Notes: generated by a model from the sequence alone, not told the origin. A stretch of 32,761 nt of DNA from Paramarasmius palmivorus (GCA_037176845.1 JAYKXP010000299.1:1-32761); one strand, 5' to 3'. Positions 1-11,150 are shown, counted from the first letter of the stretch. Program-made: numbers and translations.

Positions 1-289
1 CAGTCTACTCGAACCATGATGATGAAAGATGGTAGCAGATTCCCCAAGCCTGGACCTAATCAGATATACAAAGACTAAATGAATACATCAAAGCTAAAGA
101 ATGGGATAGGAATGCCAATAGCTTTATGTTCCAGAGCGATGATGATCCTATGGAGGAATACTATCGAGAGCTTAGTGGCAGCAATGCTAGGAGTTTTACT
201 AGTGAATTGGACTTGAAGTTGTTTGCTAATCTAGTGATTGATCAATATGTCACTAGATCTGCAGATGAGTCAAAAAACTAGAAAGCCCA

Positions 290-1627
290 GTGATGGAGCT
301 CATCAATCAGGACAGATCAACAAAAACAAAGGCCCCTGAGGGTAACAAAACTAAAAGGTCCATGCCACAAATAGAACTTCCAACATTGAGTAGAGCTGAG
401 AAAGCTAGACATAAAGGTCCTACTGTAGAGGGTGAAAATACCTATAAAAATCAAAGCCAAAAGAATAAAAATAATGAGAGAACCAGTACGACTGGAAAGA
501 ATAGAGAGACAGCTAATGAAACTGTTTGCTTCAATGACCTAGAGCATGACAGACCATTTGATGATGTGGAACCATTAGACCGTCCACATATTTTTAAGGA
601 ACATGTAGTGGAGAAGGGGATGGCACATTGTCAGGATCAAGTGGCAGAGTTGGCAAAACCTGAAGTTAAGCGTGGTGCAGTGATAAAACCTATCAGCCAA
701 AGTAAAATCACTTTGAAAAGTGAGGAGACTACTGTTTCAAGCTTAGAAGCAGCTGTATTGGAAGGATATCTGTATACTGGAGCTACTATACCTTTGGAGG
801 AGCTGTTAACACTAGCTCCATCAGTCTGTAAATTGTTGGCTCATAAATCCAGGTTTAGGAATGTGAATAAAAAGCCTATCTCATTGTTCTATGCTGAGTT
901 ACCCCAGACCCAAGTGTTTACTATGACAACTGAAGTACTGCAAGATCTTGATAGCAGTGACTTCATAGTGAACACATCAGAATTGTGCTATCCAGATGAT
1001 ACTTTCAAGACATTCTTTGATATTCTTGAGAAGGAGACAGATGAAATGCCTGCTGGGACCATTGTACATCGGGACATCATTGAATTTTACCTCAATGAGA
1101 CCAACTCAGAAGGGAAAAAGATCATCTTGGTAGCTGCACCATCCGAAGATCTTAGATGCATATTCCCAAGGTTGAATAGACATCCAGATCCAATTGAAGG
1201 AATATTGGATATGGGTTCTATGATACTGTGCATCGATAAGAAGCAAGCTGTTGGAAGAGGGATTGAATGGGATCCGTCTACTGTATTGCATATGCAAAGT
1301 ACTAATGGCAGTCTGAATCAAACCCTTGGACTAGCTAGAAACATACTCATGGAAATTGGTAATCTACAATTCCATGCGCAGTTACATGTAGTAGAAAAGG
1401 CACCTTATCAACCATTGATTGGAAGGCCCTTTGAGTTGTTAACATGTACAGAAACTAAAGGAGCTAGGGATAGAAGCCTGGAGCTTACCTTGACCTGTCC
1501 TAACACAGGACATAAGATTCAGATGGAAAAGGACAATGACAGAGGTTTAACACCTAGTGAACATCCTTCTGTTGGTCAAAATGAGATGATGTGCAAGCAG
1601 ACACAAATTTTCAGACTACCTCAATGA
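290..1627 (+). pseudogene. gypsy Gag C-terminus and retropepsin-like protease
   Basis: This open stretch of 445 codons carries a charged Lys/Thr-rich Gag-like first third, then a conserved block around residues 160-200 (IPLEELLTLAPSV) that precedes the protease in basidiomycete gypsy polyproteins. The aspartic protease lies near residues 300-385: DMGS at residue 307 stands where the active DSGS or DTGS is expected, followed by the flap-like MQSTNGSLNQTLGLARN and the closing IGRPFELLT. The Asp is kept, but Met replaces the usual Ser/Thr/Pro after it, which may weaken catalysis. Upstream bases 1-289 continue Gag in other frames with stops, so the start at 290 is only where the open frame begins. 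It is part of a dead polyprotein, not a cellular gene. Confidence 0.8.
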
Positions 1628-2943
1628 ACTGTTAGAAGATTAGGGAGAGGTTGCACTGGAGATTGTAGCTGATGAAAGGGGTGAAATCACTGTAGAATCG
1701 TACTTGGTTGCAGGAAATGGAAAATTTAGAAAAGATAAATTGGCTGAGATATATACTCAGGTGGCTAGAAAGACCCCTGAAGTGCAAGAGCACCTAGAAC
1801 AGAGGTTAGAACACCTCTTAGAAAGTAATCTCACTTGATTGGAGGGTAGAGACTTCAAAGTAATGGTTGATCAAGTTAATTTACTGCTTGAGGATCATGC
1901 CAGGAGCTCCAGAAAGAGTGTGTGCGGTGAATACCTATATGAAGTGAATAATCAGATGCCTACCATGAATTTATATGACCTTGGACAAAGTCAGACAGAA
2001 GCTATTGAGGATGTGTATGATGTTTTCGGCAAATACAAGCCAGTGGCAAAGGAAGTATGACCTGTCAAAGCTACTTTACTGGAAGAATTCCATGTTAAAT
2101 GTCATATTACCAGGGATCCATTAGAAGGAATGCCAGTACTACCTACCAATCCACCAGAATTTATTCCTGGTGAACACTATACCAAAGAACGTAGTGAAAT
2201 TAACGAGAACAACTTAGAAACAGGTCAGATATGGCCAGAAGAAATAAAACTCATACCTGCTATGATGAAAGGACAAGAGATGGCATTTGCATGGAATGCT
2301 AGTGAAGGAGGAAACTTCTGTATGGACTTCTTCCCACCAGTAAAATTCCCGGTATTACCACATGTCCCCTGGGTGGAAAAAGACATACCTTTACCACCAG
2401 GCATCAGGAATGAAGTATATTGTATCATTAAAGATAAAATCAGTGCAGGGGTTTACGAACCTTCTTGTTTGTCTTACCAATTGAAATGGTTTACTGTCAT
2501 AAAGAAAGATGGCAAGAGCCTTCAGATCATCCAGTCTTGAACCACTAAACAAGGTTACTATACAGTATTCTGGTATACCTCCAGCTATGACTGAAGTTGC
2601 TAGTAATTTTGCTGGTAGAGCTTGTATAGGACTGCTGGATATCTGGGTTGGTTACAATGAAAGGGAAATAGATCCTGAATCTAGAGATTTGACAATGTTC
2701 TAAACTCCATTTGGTCTGCATAGACTAGTGAAATTACCTATGAGATGGACAAATTCTGTTCCCATATTTCATGACGATGTATGCTATATTTTCTGAGATG
2801 AAATACCTGAAATTACCATACCTTATGTCAATGATGTTTTGGTGAGAGGACTGGCAGATGAGTACAGTACAAGTTGGAAGAGGGTTCCTATGAGTGTATT
2901 CTGGAGAATCCTGGGATTAGACACTTTGTATGGCAGTTGATTT
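1628..2943 (+). pseudogene. gypsy linker and reverse transcriptase, truncated
   Basis: From about 1839 the frame gives a linker ending in KYKPVAKEV; a TGA at 2058-2060 then sits where related elements have Arg. From 2130 RT motifs follow: WPEEIKLIPAMMKGQEMAFAW, FFPPVKFPVLPHVPWV, IIKDKISAGVYEPS and VIKKDGKSL. A frameshift near 2520-2540 moves the match to another frame (LEPLNKVTIQYSGIPP, FAGRACIGLLDIWVGY). A TAA at 2701-2703 and a TGA near 2795 interrupt it. The catalytic YxDD box reads YVND at 2824-2835, so the first catalytic Asp is Asn. A further frameshift precedes ECILENPGIRHFVW, and the match ends where the foldback arm begins. The protein cannot be functional. Confidence 0.85.
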
Positions 2944-2945
2944 AC

Positions 2946-3374
2946 CACCCCTTTTCAATTAAACTTGGACAATCTAAAAGACATTTTTTTGCATTAAATA
3001 CCAACTTATCTTCAGGTAAATGTTTTCAAAGGGTTAGATAGGCATATCAAGAACCAAAACCAAGCAATATATTTTAAAAAAAGACAGATTCAAAAGGTCA
3101 GCATTTTATAAAAAGCAAGGCATAACATAGTGAAATTGAAGGTTTGTCAAAAGGGATATAAGATATCAGTGTTCCAAGAACCAAATCAGGAAAGCAAAGG
3201 TGGTTTGTAAAAAGATGGGCATGAAGATAGGAAGATGACCAATTTGTAAAAAGGTGAACTTGGAGTTTTGTCGATTTGTAAAAAGGAGGAATCTTGAGCA
3301 TGGGCAATTTGTAAAAAGGTGAAGCGGTGGTTTGTAAAATGGTGAAGCCAGAGTATGAGCAATTTGTAAAAAGG
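2946..3374 (+). repeat. Foldback left arm with TTTGTAAAAAGG motifs
   Basis: Copies of TTTGTAAAAAGG or close variants start at 3204, 3243, 3275, 3308, 3331 and 3363, mostly 32-39 bp apart, with a weaker TTTGTCAAAAGG near 3142. Several are preceded by AA or GG and followed by TGAA. Regular subterminal motifs of this kind are typical transposase binding sites in DNA transposons; that role here is inference. Confidence 0.8.
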
Positions 3375-3384
3375 CATAGGCAAT

Positions 3385-3689
3385 GCTGGATGAAGAGGCC
3401 AGGAGCTCACTGTCAGATTCTCTTGGTTGGCCTTGTGTCGATGGTAAATTGCAACTGTTCCCTACTTGAACTACCACTAGGCTGAGTGGATGAAGGCAGT
3501 CTTTGGCTTGAACATGGTTTACAGGTTGAACTTGGCTGAGTTGACAATAGAGGTCGGCCAGCAGATGATGGAGGCCTCTTCTGGCTTTCTCAACTAGATG
3601 GTGGAGGCTTCTGACTGGGTGGAGGTGGTTGAGGATTGGTCTGCTCCCAGTTGGAAACCTTTTCAATAACCCAAAGTACATCCTCTTCA
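3385..3689. other. Foldback spacer, Pro/Ser-rich on minus strand
   Basis: The unique centre of the foldback has no transposase-like frame. On the minus strand one frame reads as low-complexity Pro/Ser/Gln sequence (QPPPPSQKPPPSS, a stop, then RPPSSAGRPLLSTQPSS) over roughly 80 codons. This may be a captured fragment of a Pro-rich gene or a low-complexity accident. I cannot assign it to a family. Confidence 0.35.
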
Positions 3690-4134
3690 CCTTTTTACAA
3701 ACTACCTATACCCCGGCTTTACCTTTTTACAAATCACTCATACTCCCAGCTTCACCTTTTTACAAATTGCCCATGCTCAAGATTCCTTCTTTTTACAAAT
3801 CGACAAAACTCCAAGTTCACCTTTTTACAAATTGGTCATCTTCCTATCTTCATGCCTATCTTTTTACAAACCACCTTTGCTTTCCTGATTTGGTTCTTGG
3901 AACACTGATATCTTATATCCCTTTTGACAAACCTTCAATTTCACTATGTTATGCCTTGCTTTTTATAATGCTGACCTTTTGAATCTGCCTTTTTTTAAAA
4001 TATATTGCTTGATTTTGGTTCTTGATATGCCTATCTAACCCTTTGTACAAAACATTTACCTGAAGATAAGTTGGTATTTATAATGCAAAAAAAAAATATC
4101 TTTTAGATTGTCCAAGTTTAATTGAAAAAGGGTG
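3690..4134 (-). repeat. Foldback right arm with inverted motifs
   Basis: This is the inverted copy of the left arm. CCTTTTTACAAA (or TCTTTTTACAAA) occurs at 3690, 3722, 3755, 3788, 3820 and 3859, about 32-39 bp apart, mirroring the left arm. The outer 200 bp pair almost base for base with 2946-3150, apart from A/T-run length changes near 4085-4098 and a short insertion near 4045. Confidence 0.8.
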
Positions 4135-7110
4135 CAGAAACAGATGTGTATCTATGGATGTAGAGACTTAATAGTTGAAACAGATGATCTTCCTGAATGT
4201 TCTCTGTCTTCTTCTCGAGTAAGTCGACCCAGGTATGATAGTGATCCATATAATGTTTGTTCACTATCTGGTCAGCCTCATCTATCCATGCACGCTCCCA
4301 CCCTTGCGCCTTGAAATACTCCAGTTTCCGTCAAGGATCCAGCACTGACAATGGGGATTCAATAACAAAGATGTTGGGAACAACATAACAAGCACTTACC
4401 CATTGCAATTCTGTACATGCTTGATGCGTCTGTTAGTGTGTAGTATCTGTTGAGCATTTTCTTTGCTGCCAAAAGCCTGGTTTTGAGTGCTTCCGAGACT
4501 TGAATTCTGGTGACGCCAGCCTTGGTACGGGTCTCAACAATGTGACTAGCAACAAAACGATCAATTTTGTCGATTACAGGGATGACATCAGCAACTGTCG
4601 GTGAACGAGAGGAGAACAAGTCAGTGGCCTGCTTGAGAAGTGGCCTGCTTGAGAACCTACAAGGAATCAGCATTGTAAACATTGAACAATCTAACACACA
4701 CCTTCAGTGTATCCTTCAGACTATCCAATACCTCCCATTCAGTCTTCCACAGTTCCCAGTCCCATAACTTGTTCTCCACATCTGACGTGAATGCGTTGAT
4801 GGCATCTCGGTATTGCAAGGCAAATTCCAGCATGGTGTAGGTCGAGTTCCAACGTGTGCGTACATCCCGTGGGATGATGCAGATGGAAAGGCCTCTTTCA
4901 GCAAGGAGGGCACGCCAGGCAGGTAGTAGTTTGGTGACGGAGTGACTTTGAAGGAGATTGTGTGGATCTAGTGGCAACCAATTAGAGAATTTCTTGGAAT
5001 GGTACAATTTGAAATTTACCTTATGTAGCGCTTGTCATATAGGCACTATCTCTGTCTTGAGGTCAACAGCCTCGACGTTGTCAAGCAGTGACTTGGCGTC
5101 CAGCACCTCTTCTTCCTCAATATCATCCTCGGTCTCATTGCTTTTCCTTTGTGACTTTTTATCCTTCTCAAATTTCGCCAACTCCTGTCTCAATGTCCTA
5201 ACTTCAACTTCATCCAGCTCTAGCTCATCAGAAATATCCTGTCCCTCAGCTAACTTCCAGATGATATTATCCTGGTCCTCCTCTTTTGATGAATCAAACA
5301 GCTGCAAGAATGATTTCACAACAAGATTGATGGTATGAGCGAAGCATCGTACATGATGCTTCTGTCTGGGGTAGGTTTTGAGAAGAGGGAGGGGGTCAAT
5401 CATGGCATCGTTGTTGGTAGCATTGTCGCCAGTGATACAAAGGATCTTTGATGTGGTGCGTGAATGATACATCTTGAAGTTGCAGTCTGAACTGACCTTA
5501 TTCCCGATTCCAAATGCCTTTAGCACCTTGGCAAACTCTTGCGTAAGTGTTATGCCTGTATGCGACTTCAGGGAACTACAATCAGTCATTATTCAACCAT
5601 TCAGAGGTCCAGATACCTTTGCAAGCTCCAGGAAGTCCAACAAGATGGTTGTTTGCTGTCCTTTGAGGATAATGTGAGCTGTAATAGCCACAAACGACTT
5701 GTGATTGCCCGAGGTCCAGGCATCAGTCGTGAAGTGGATGTCTCCCTGATATTCCTATTGTATTGGTGAGTTTTGTCATGCTGTGGTATGAAGTAATAGA
5801 CTTACACACAACATTTTCAAGATCCTTTTACGGGTTTGGGCAAAAGCTGTCTTGGTGTCTCGCAATACAACCATAGGATGTGGCAGCCAATAATGTGGAC
5901 ATCTGGTCTTCATTAGGTTGAGGAACCCACAGTCAGCAACAACTTCAAATGGCCTACAATTCTCGGAGACCCAGCAGACACATTCAATACTATGTCCTTG
6001 GTGAGTGCTTTGATCATGCTCGAGTGCTCATGATCTAATGTACCGTGTTTGAGCAGGTGTATGTTGTATTGCTGAGTATGTTCAAATACCTGCCTTCCTT
6101 TGATTATCAAAGAGACCTTTTATATCAAGGTTGACTCCTTTCTTATCCCCCACCTTAGCTTGAACCTTATCAGGTGTCTCTCCAGAGTCTATAATGGCTT
6201 TGACAGCTTGACCCCCACAGCAGTGTATCACATGCTTTCTGAGGTTGCTGAGAGAGTTTGCGTCGGCTGTGTCCTGGTAGCGACGGACATCTAGCTTGCA
6301 GGCAGTGCAACGAAAGGTATGTGTTGGTTGTTTAAGTGGCCCACACTCTTCATAGAAAGGCTTTTCATAGAAGCCATAGATTGGGGACTTCCAACCTTTC
6401 AAATGTCGCTCTTGGAGGCTGGTAAGCGGGTATCTGAGTTCTTGGATGAGATTGAGACTGACCAAGTATTTCCTTAGGAGTTTCAGCTTTCTTGGGCTCA
6501 ACTTTTGATGTCTTGACATTGTCTTCACTGTCACTGTCATTGTTGTCGTCTACATTGATAACTTGTACAGATGCTGGTCGAGGTGTGTCCTTGACTTTCT
6601 TCTTCTTCTTTGGATGCTTGACAGATACCTCAGTAGTGTCTGCGTTGTCTTCCTCTGCGTCTGATTCAATGATGGCATGCTTGCGCTTCAATGGTTTCGA
6701 GGGACTGGGTTCTCATATAGTCTTTGCCTTTCCTTTACCACTATTACTCTTTGTTTTTGATGATGAAGCTAACAAGATTATCAGTTATTTTATGAAAAAT
6801 GGTTGCTGATTGCTATTGAGTGTACCTGTGGGTGGGGATACCCCTTTTTCCTTTGTGCTGGTGCCTCTGACACCCTTGGCCCAGTCTGCTGGTTGTTGAT
6901 CTTGGCTTGTTGTGCCTATCAATGAAAGCTTGCGAGGACGAGATGCCTTTAATATATCATTGTCGAACGCGCCTTTGACTTTGCTTTTGCCATGATAGTG
7001 TTGATAGGAAAGGGGAAGAAAGGAGTCATTCAAAATCTGTGACAAAGGGTGACAATGTTTCAAATTTGAAGCGCAATCCTGGATCACCTGATTAGCTAGT
7101 AGATGAATCA
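4135..7110 (-). pseudogene. hAT-family transposase, C-terminally truncated
   Basis: Read leftward, the pieces follow the order of fungal hAT transposases. A Lys-rich nuclear-type leader (KHPKKKKKVK, about 6590-6620) is followed by a zinc-finger-like segment near 6230-6330 (FRCTACKLDVRRY, then HVIHCC). Next come FTTDAWTSGNHKSFVAITAH near 5665-5725, CITGDNATNNDAM near 5405-5450, VRCFAHTINLVVKSFL near 5305-5355, DVRTRWNSTYTMLEFALQYR near 4805-4865, and LNRYYTLTDASSMYRIAM at about 4395-4450. A C-terminal block (RKLEYFKAQGWERAWIDEA) follows at about 4260-4330. An intron at 6769-6825 (57 bp, GT-AG) is plausible. A TGA near 6715 and several frame changes break it. The hATC dimerisation block is absent: the sequence runs into the foldback arm at 4134. 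It acts on DNA of its own element; this copy is dead. Confidence 0.85.
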
Positions 7111-7195
7111 TGTATATTCTAACTTTCTAAGGCCCTTTTACTTTGACGAAACTAAGCTACCTATAAACATGTAGTGAGCTGTAGCTTGGACATTG

Positions 7196-7312
7196 ATGTG
7201 AAAGTCATAATGCTGCCAGGCCCACCGGGTTTGCCGGGTGTAAGAGCGGCAACCCGTACCCGTACCTGCCAGCGGGGAAACCCGTAAACTGGCCGTGACC
7301 CGGCTAACCTGT
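7196..7312. repeat. Probable hAT terminal region, ACCCG/CGGGT repeats
   Basis: A GC-rich island in AT-rich surroundings holds repeated CCGGGT, ACCCGT and GACCCGG in both orientations (CACCGGGTTTGCCGGGTG, then AACCCGTACCCGTACC, AAACCCGT, GACCCGG). Fungal hAT elements often end in such ACCCG-rich subterminal repeats, and this island lies just upstream of the transposase start on the minus strand, so it is probably the 5' end of that element. An exact terminal inverted repeat and 8-bp target duplication cannot be fixed because the other end is missing. Confidence 0.5.
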
Positions 7313-7355
7313 GCTGTTCCTTACATGGGGCTGAAAAGCAAAAAACAGTGTGAAA

Positions 7356-8230
7356 TCAGAAAATATGTCCCAAATCACTTGGCTTTGACTGGACTAGGAG
7401 GTATGTGAAGGCGGCGCCATCCAGGTCCCAATGTATTTGTAGTGTCAGTGGGTGGAGTGGGATAGTAGGCTCGAAATCATACAGCTCTCGGAGATGATTC
7501 CACCAATTGTCACTAAAGTTACTGAGATATTTGACATATCCACCGATGGTTGTTGAAAACATTCCTGCTGTGAATGGCACCATGGCAACAGTAGAGTTGA
7601 TGCTGTTTGCCTCGAAATGTCGGAAAGGGTGATCGACCTATGGGCTAGAGTCAATATAGTAGGAACTTGACAAAAAAAGTCACGTACAGCAGCTGCAACC
7701 ATAGCAACACCACCAGTGGGTTTGCCAAAGTTGATTTTGGATGACTTGACAGAGGCTGAGACCTTTTTCATCACTTCAACAATGAAAACTGATTCGAACA
7801 GACCATCAGTATACTGCAGAAAATCAGCAACTATAAGAATTATGATACCCAAGTTACGCACCTAGTAGCCCAGTTTGCCTTTGCAGGCTGTACAACTGAA
7901 TGGTGTTGGGCTAGAATAGAGTGCAGGCCTGTCATCTTGTAACGCCCAAGAACAGTACTGCTTAACAGAATCAGGCTTGTCCACAAACTGTGGATCATGT
8001 TTAAGGAAGTCTTTCACAACACCTGCAGATATTTGGCCTATTGTTGTCCTACAATCTCCAATACGCTGATAGGACTGTTTAAATGTAAGCACTGAGAACT
8101 TTGAACGGCAGGAAGAAACACGTACCATCTTGTACGAATGTAGATGCCTAAGACTCACCTCATTGACCCCTGCCCTATTGCCTGTAGCCTGTTTGGCCCC
8201 AGCAGGATTATCAATGTCACTATCCTGCAA
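7356..8230 (-). pseudogene. Unidentified gene remnant, possibly DUF6532-like
   Basis: Two adjoining minus-strand frames (7862-8230 and 7445-7861), then a third (7356-7583), together look like one spliced gene. Readable blocks are FSVLTFKQSYQRIGD, VVKDFLKHDPQFVDKP, VADFLQYTDGLFESVF, GKPTGGVAMVAAAV and NFSDNWWNHLRELYDF. An intron with donor GTACGTGAC near 7687 and acceptor CCATAG near 7637 joins the fourth block to a frame beginning VDHPFRHFEAN, which leads into the last. A stop (TAG) at 7862 breaks the frame. The pattern of a helical N-half, then a Gly-Gly-x-Ala-x-Val segment and a Trp-rich segment, resembles the basidiomycete DUF6532 family, but the match is from memory and weak. Function unknown. 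Confidence 0.35.
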
Positions 8231-8236
8231 CCCCCC

Positions 8237-8711
8237 TGTGATGGAGCGTAGCTTTTTCCTTTCATTTCTCTAAGTCCCCTTATCTATTTTCTTATCTTCA
8301 TCTTATCATTTTCCACTTATATCGTGTACAGCCTCTCATCCACCAGAACATTCTACATCATTCTTCCATTGTTCTACATCTTTCCGTATCATTCTGATTG
8401 CTTACTTGTACAATTCTCACCAAGACAGACTCGTCACATATAAACCATAGTTGTAGATGCCTAGTTCCCCATCTTGACCTCTTGGTCATTTGGGCTAGTA
8501 TCTGCCTTGTGCCTGCCTGCTCAACGTCGTATAGTGCCTTGTGCCTATGCTGGATCACTCCCTTTTCCCTTATCATCATTGCTCAACACCACTATCTGTA
8601 GAGAGGTGGTTGGTCCACACTCACATTAGGTCAAGATCTCATTGAACACCGTTGACCTGGTAGCGTCAACCTTGTTCAAGGTACACCCTGGCAGACACAG
8701 CAACTGTTACA
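8237..8711 (+). repeat. Possible LTR upstream of Gag remnant
   Basis: A 475-bp stretch begins TGTGATGGAGCG and ends CAGCAACTGTTACA, the TG...CA form of an LTR, and stands directly before the Gag remnant on the plus strand. It is C/T-rich with no reading frame. No matching second LTR is in the window and the bases after 8711 do not give a clear primer-binding site, so this stays tentative. Confidence 0.3.
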
Positions 8712-8894
8712 CCCCCACCCCCTTTTGACTGTTCCTCCTGTACACACTCCTACAACACTGATAACCAACATGACAACCATCTCCATGACGACAACTATTG
8801 GTGGAACTGTGACACCAGCCCCTGCCCAAACCGACTGCACAATCCATTAGACTGGGCCGACAACATCTACAAAGACCCCTGCTTATTCCCTGCC

Positions 8895-9840
8895 ATGTCT
8901 GATAACGCACCTCCTGCACAATCCCAGAATGAGACCCTGCTGCAGGCGCTGCTTGCTAGCCAGAAGGCGCTCACCGACTTGGTGGCCCTGCTCACCAGCC
9001 AGATGTCGTCCAAAGCAGACCAGCGAAGTCACTCTGAGAAGCCGGCGGTGTTCACAGGAGATGGAGACAGCAGTGATGCTCACCACTTCCTAGCTGCATT
9101 CTCAGTCTATGGATGGAACTCCAAGAGGGAGATGGACAGTACTACTGCAATGACTGGGTGTGGATTAGTACAGCACTGTCTTTCATGACAAAGGATGCAG
9201 CTCTCTGGGCTACTCCCTACATGGAGGAGTACTTGTTGGGAAGGCCTATATTTGGTGACAACTGGGCCACGTTCGAGGCAGCTTTTAAGCTCTGCTTTGA
9301 GAGCGTAGACAAGAAGGAGGACACCAAGCACCGGCTACTCTACAGAGGTCCTTTGTGACCGGTTCTATGATAACCTCAGTTGTATGTTCCACAACAAGTT
9401 GGTCCTTGCCATTGGGAGGTAGCACCAAGACCTTCGACGAGTTGGTCCAGACGTCAATTGAGGTTGACAACCACTTTCGCCAATACGACCCTGAAAAGCG
9501 TCTGGACACACCAGCTTGACCCCAAGGTCCACAACCCTTCTGGAGCAACCACCAACTCCCCAACCCCCCACGCATCTCACCCTTTCCTGCCGCTACACCA
9601 GCACCAACATTTCCAACATGTGACCCCAACATCATGGACATCGACACCAACTGTATCCGCACAGACTGGCTTTGCCTGATGAATGGCAAGTGCTTTGGCT
9701 ATGGCTCGACAGAGCACCGACAACATGATGGGGCCCATGAAAGGGAGATTTGCAACTGGTGCTGCAGAAATGGGCACCGGGAAGCAGTCTGTTTCAATAG
9801 GTGGCTAGGAAGACCTCGTGAAACAAGTGGACAACGTTAA
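8895..9840 (+). pseudogene. Ty3/gypsy-type Gag with double zinc knuckle, decayed
   Basis: The frame opens at ATG 8895 (MSDNAPPAQSQNETLLQALL). At about 9045 it gives FTGDGDSSDAHHFLAAFSVY, then shifts frame near 9113 into STALSFMTKDAALWATPYME and NWATFEAAFKLCFESVDKKE, the core of a retrotransposon Gag. Further shifts are needed to read DRFYDNLSCMFHNKLVLAIG, then FDELVQTSIEVDNHFRQYDP. The last segment (9634-9840) carries a zinc-knuckle pair, CFGYGSTEHRQHD then CNWCCRNGHREAVC, which binds nucleic acid in the capsid precursor. At least three frameshifts separate these blocks. Protease and polymerase do not follow: after 9840 the sequence passes into an unrelated repeat. This Gag differs from the polyprotein at 1-2943. 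Confidence 0.8.
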
Positions 9841-9916
9841 TACCACTTAGTTTCGGTGAAATCACCTAATACTATGACTGCTCTCAGTGTACAAAAGCAC
9901 TCTACTATGGCGTAGT

Positions 9917-11150
9917 TGTGCAAGTGTGGTTCAGCATGATCAGAGTTGGCGCACTTAGAGATATCTACTCAAGCTTGGTCTCAAGAGGGGTAAAATCACT
10001 TCTATTCATCGAAGTTCTAGGAAAGTACACCTGTATAGATGCATAATAGGGTTGTCCTTGCTTCTATAAGCTCGGAAATAAGGCGCTAAGGGCTATATGA
10101 AGCTGATCTTGGTTCGATCTAAAATGCCTTAAGTGATCTGACTCTCTCTAAGGTAAAAATACAGCACAACTGCTGGAGAACAGCTACCAAAACTGTCTTC
10201 TATAAAGCATGCAAGCAAGGAAGCTCAATTACCAAAACTGAGGCCTTCTCTACAATGCTAAAGTGTAACCCAACTGGTTAAAACACTTCCAGAACACCAC
10301 CAAGACAAACTAGTATAAAGTTTCACTAATAGGAGAAGTGTAGAGCAATACACAAAGCCAACAACTTGGTCTTTATTGTGACCTCTCAAGTTCTTGTCTG
10401 CAGTAAGATCTCAACTAGTCTTCTCAATAAGGCTAGGGCCTGACTTGGGTAGAGTTCTGATTGGACAATAGCAATCTATTCGTACGATAACCACATACAA
10501 CTCGTAATGTGCAAGTGGGGGGCAGAATCCTCTGCAGTCCCCGTACATTTGGTGTCCTTTTTATACTGTCCAAGGTGAATAAACTAAATAATAGGTAATC
10601 TGAGTTGGAATAACTGCGGAACAAGACGCAAAAGAGATGAAACAGAGCCGGGAGAGAGATATAACGAGAAGATATACATATCAGGGAGATCTATAGGTCA
10701 CAACGTCCATATATGGCACAAATAGCATAACTGGTGAGTGGTAACACTCTATTTTAAGGTACAGGAGTTGAATCCTGGCCAGCAGGTAGGCGTTTAGCCT
10801 TTATAAAATTTTCTTTTCCATGTGCCAAGTGCTTTTCCACCAATCAGAGGCCTGGCAGGGTCCTCCTGAGCTCCTCATCGCTCAACACTGTTCCTCCACA
10901 TAATGCCACCTCTAAGTTTTCTTATCCACTCCATATGGACATGTTCCAATAAGGTATATCAGAGGGAATCTGCTTCTGCCACTGTAACAAACTCCTGCTC
11001 TCCTGGAACACATTACACTAATTTACAGACTTGTACATATCCAGCTCTATTCAAAAGTAGCCAATACCATGATCATCATGGGCAAATGTGGTCCAGTGGG
11101 GTCAGTGCACCAGCCCAGATCAACTCTGATCAATAGCCAGATATGTAGAT
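9917..11150 (-). repeat. LTR-like repeat, copy A (probable solo LTR)
   Basis: The plus strand begins TGTGCAAGTGTGGTTC and matches, with heavy divergence, copies at 12427-14090 and 17009-18713. Shared anchors with the 17009 copy include GATCAGAGTTG, TCTTGTCTGCA, CACAACGTCCATATA, AGGAGTTGAATCCTG, GGCGTTTAGCCT, AAAATTTTCTTTTC and CTTTTCCACCAAT. On the minus strand a TATAAAA box covers 10558-10564, 647 bp from the TG end; the other copies have TATATAA 666 and 668 bp from theirs, so the promoter and hence the LTR orientation is minus. The copy is shorter than the others and its right end near 11150 is uncertain. Confidence 0.6.

Larger units (their letters stand above)
1..2945 (+). mobile_element. 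Ty3/gypsy retrotransposon fragment, decayed
   Basis: The stretch reads in one direction as the tail of Gag, an aspartic protease, a linker and the first part of a reverse transcriptase of the gypsy type common in mushroom-forming fungi. The order protease then RT and the wording of the RT place it in Ty3/gypsy rather than copia. No LTR is visible: the left end is cut by the window and the right end stops abruptly at 2945, inside the RT, where the foldback element begins. RNase H and integrase are missing. Stops and frameshifts interrupt every part, so the copy is inactive. Confidence 0.85.
2946..4134. mobile_element. Foldback (long inverted repeat) element
   Basis: The two ends are inverted copies starting CACCC(C/T)TTTTCAATTAAAC. 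The left arm runs 2946 to about 3374, the right arm about 3690 to 4134, and they differ only by scattered substitutions and small indels, so they could form one long hairpin. The inner half of each arm carries six spaced copies of TTTGTAAAAAGG (or its complement). The spacer of about 315 bp encodes no recognised transposase, so it would depend on another element. No clear target duplication is visible: the left flank is gypsy RT and the right flank a truncated hAT gene, so the element lies at a junction of unrelated sequences. Family unknown; a MITE-like foldback transposon is the simplest reading. Confidence 0.75.

Noticed and set aside
3166..3690. 174-residue minus-strand frame across the foldback arm
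   Set aside because: Much of it translates the TTTGTAAAAAGG repeats; mirror-image frames occur in the other arm, so it is a product of the repeat.
2946..4134. Simple foldback insertion into the gypsy element with target duplication
   Set aside because: The gypsy RT does not resume after 4134 and no matching short duplication flanks the ends.
10762..10780. tRNA T-arm or SINE B-box (CAGGAGTTGAATCCTG, also near 17866)
   Set aside because: The hairpin has a 6-base loop rather than 7, and no A-box or cloverleaf could be built around it; it is simply conserved between two LTR-like copies.
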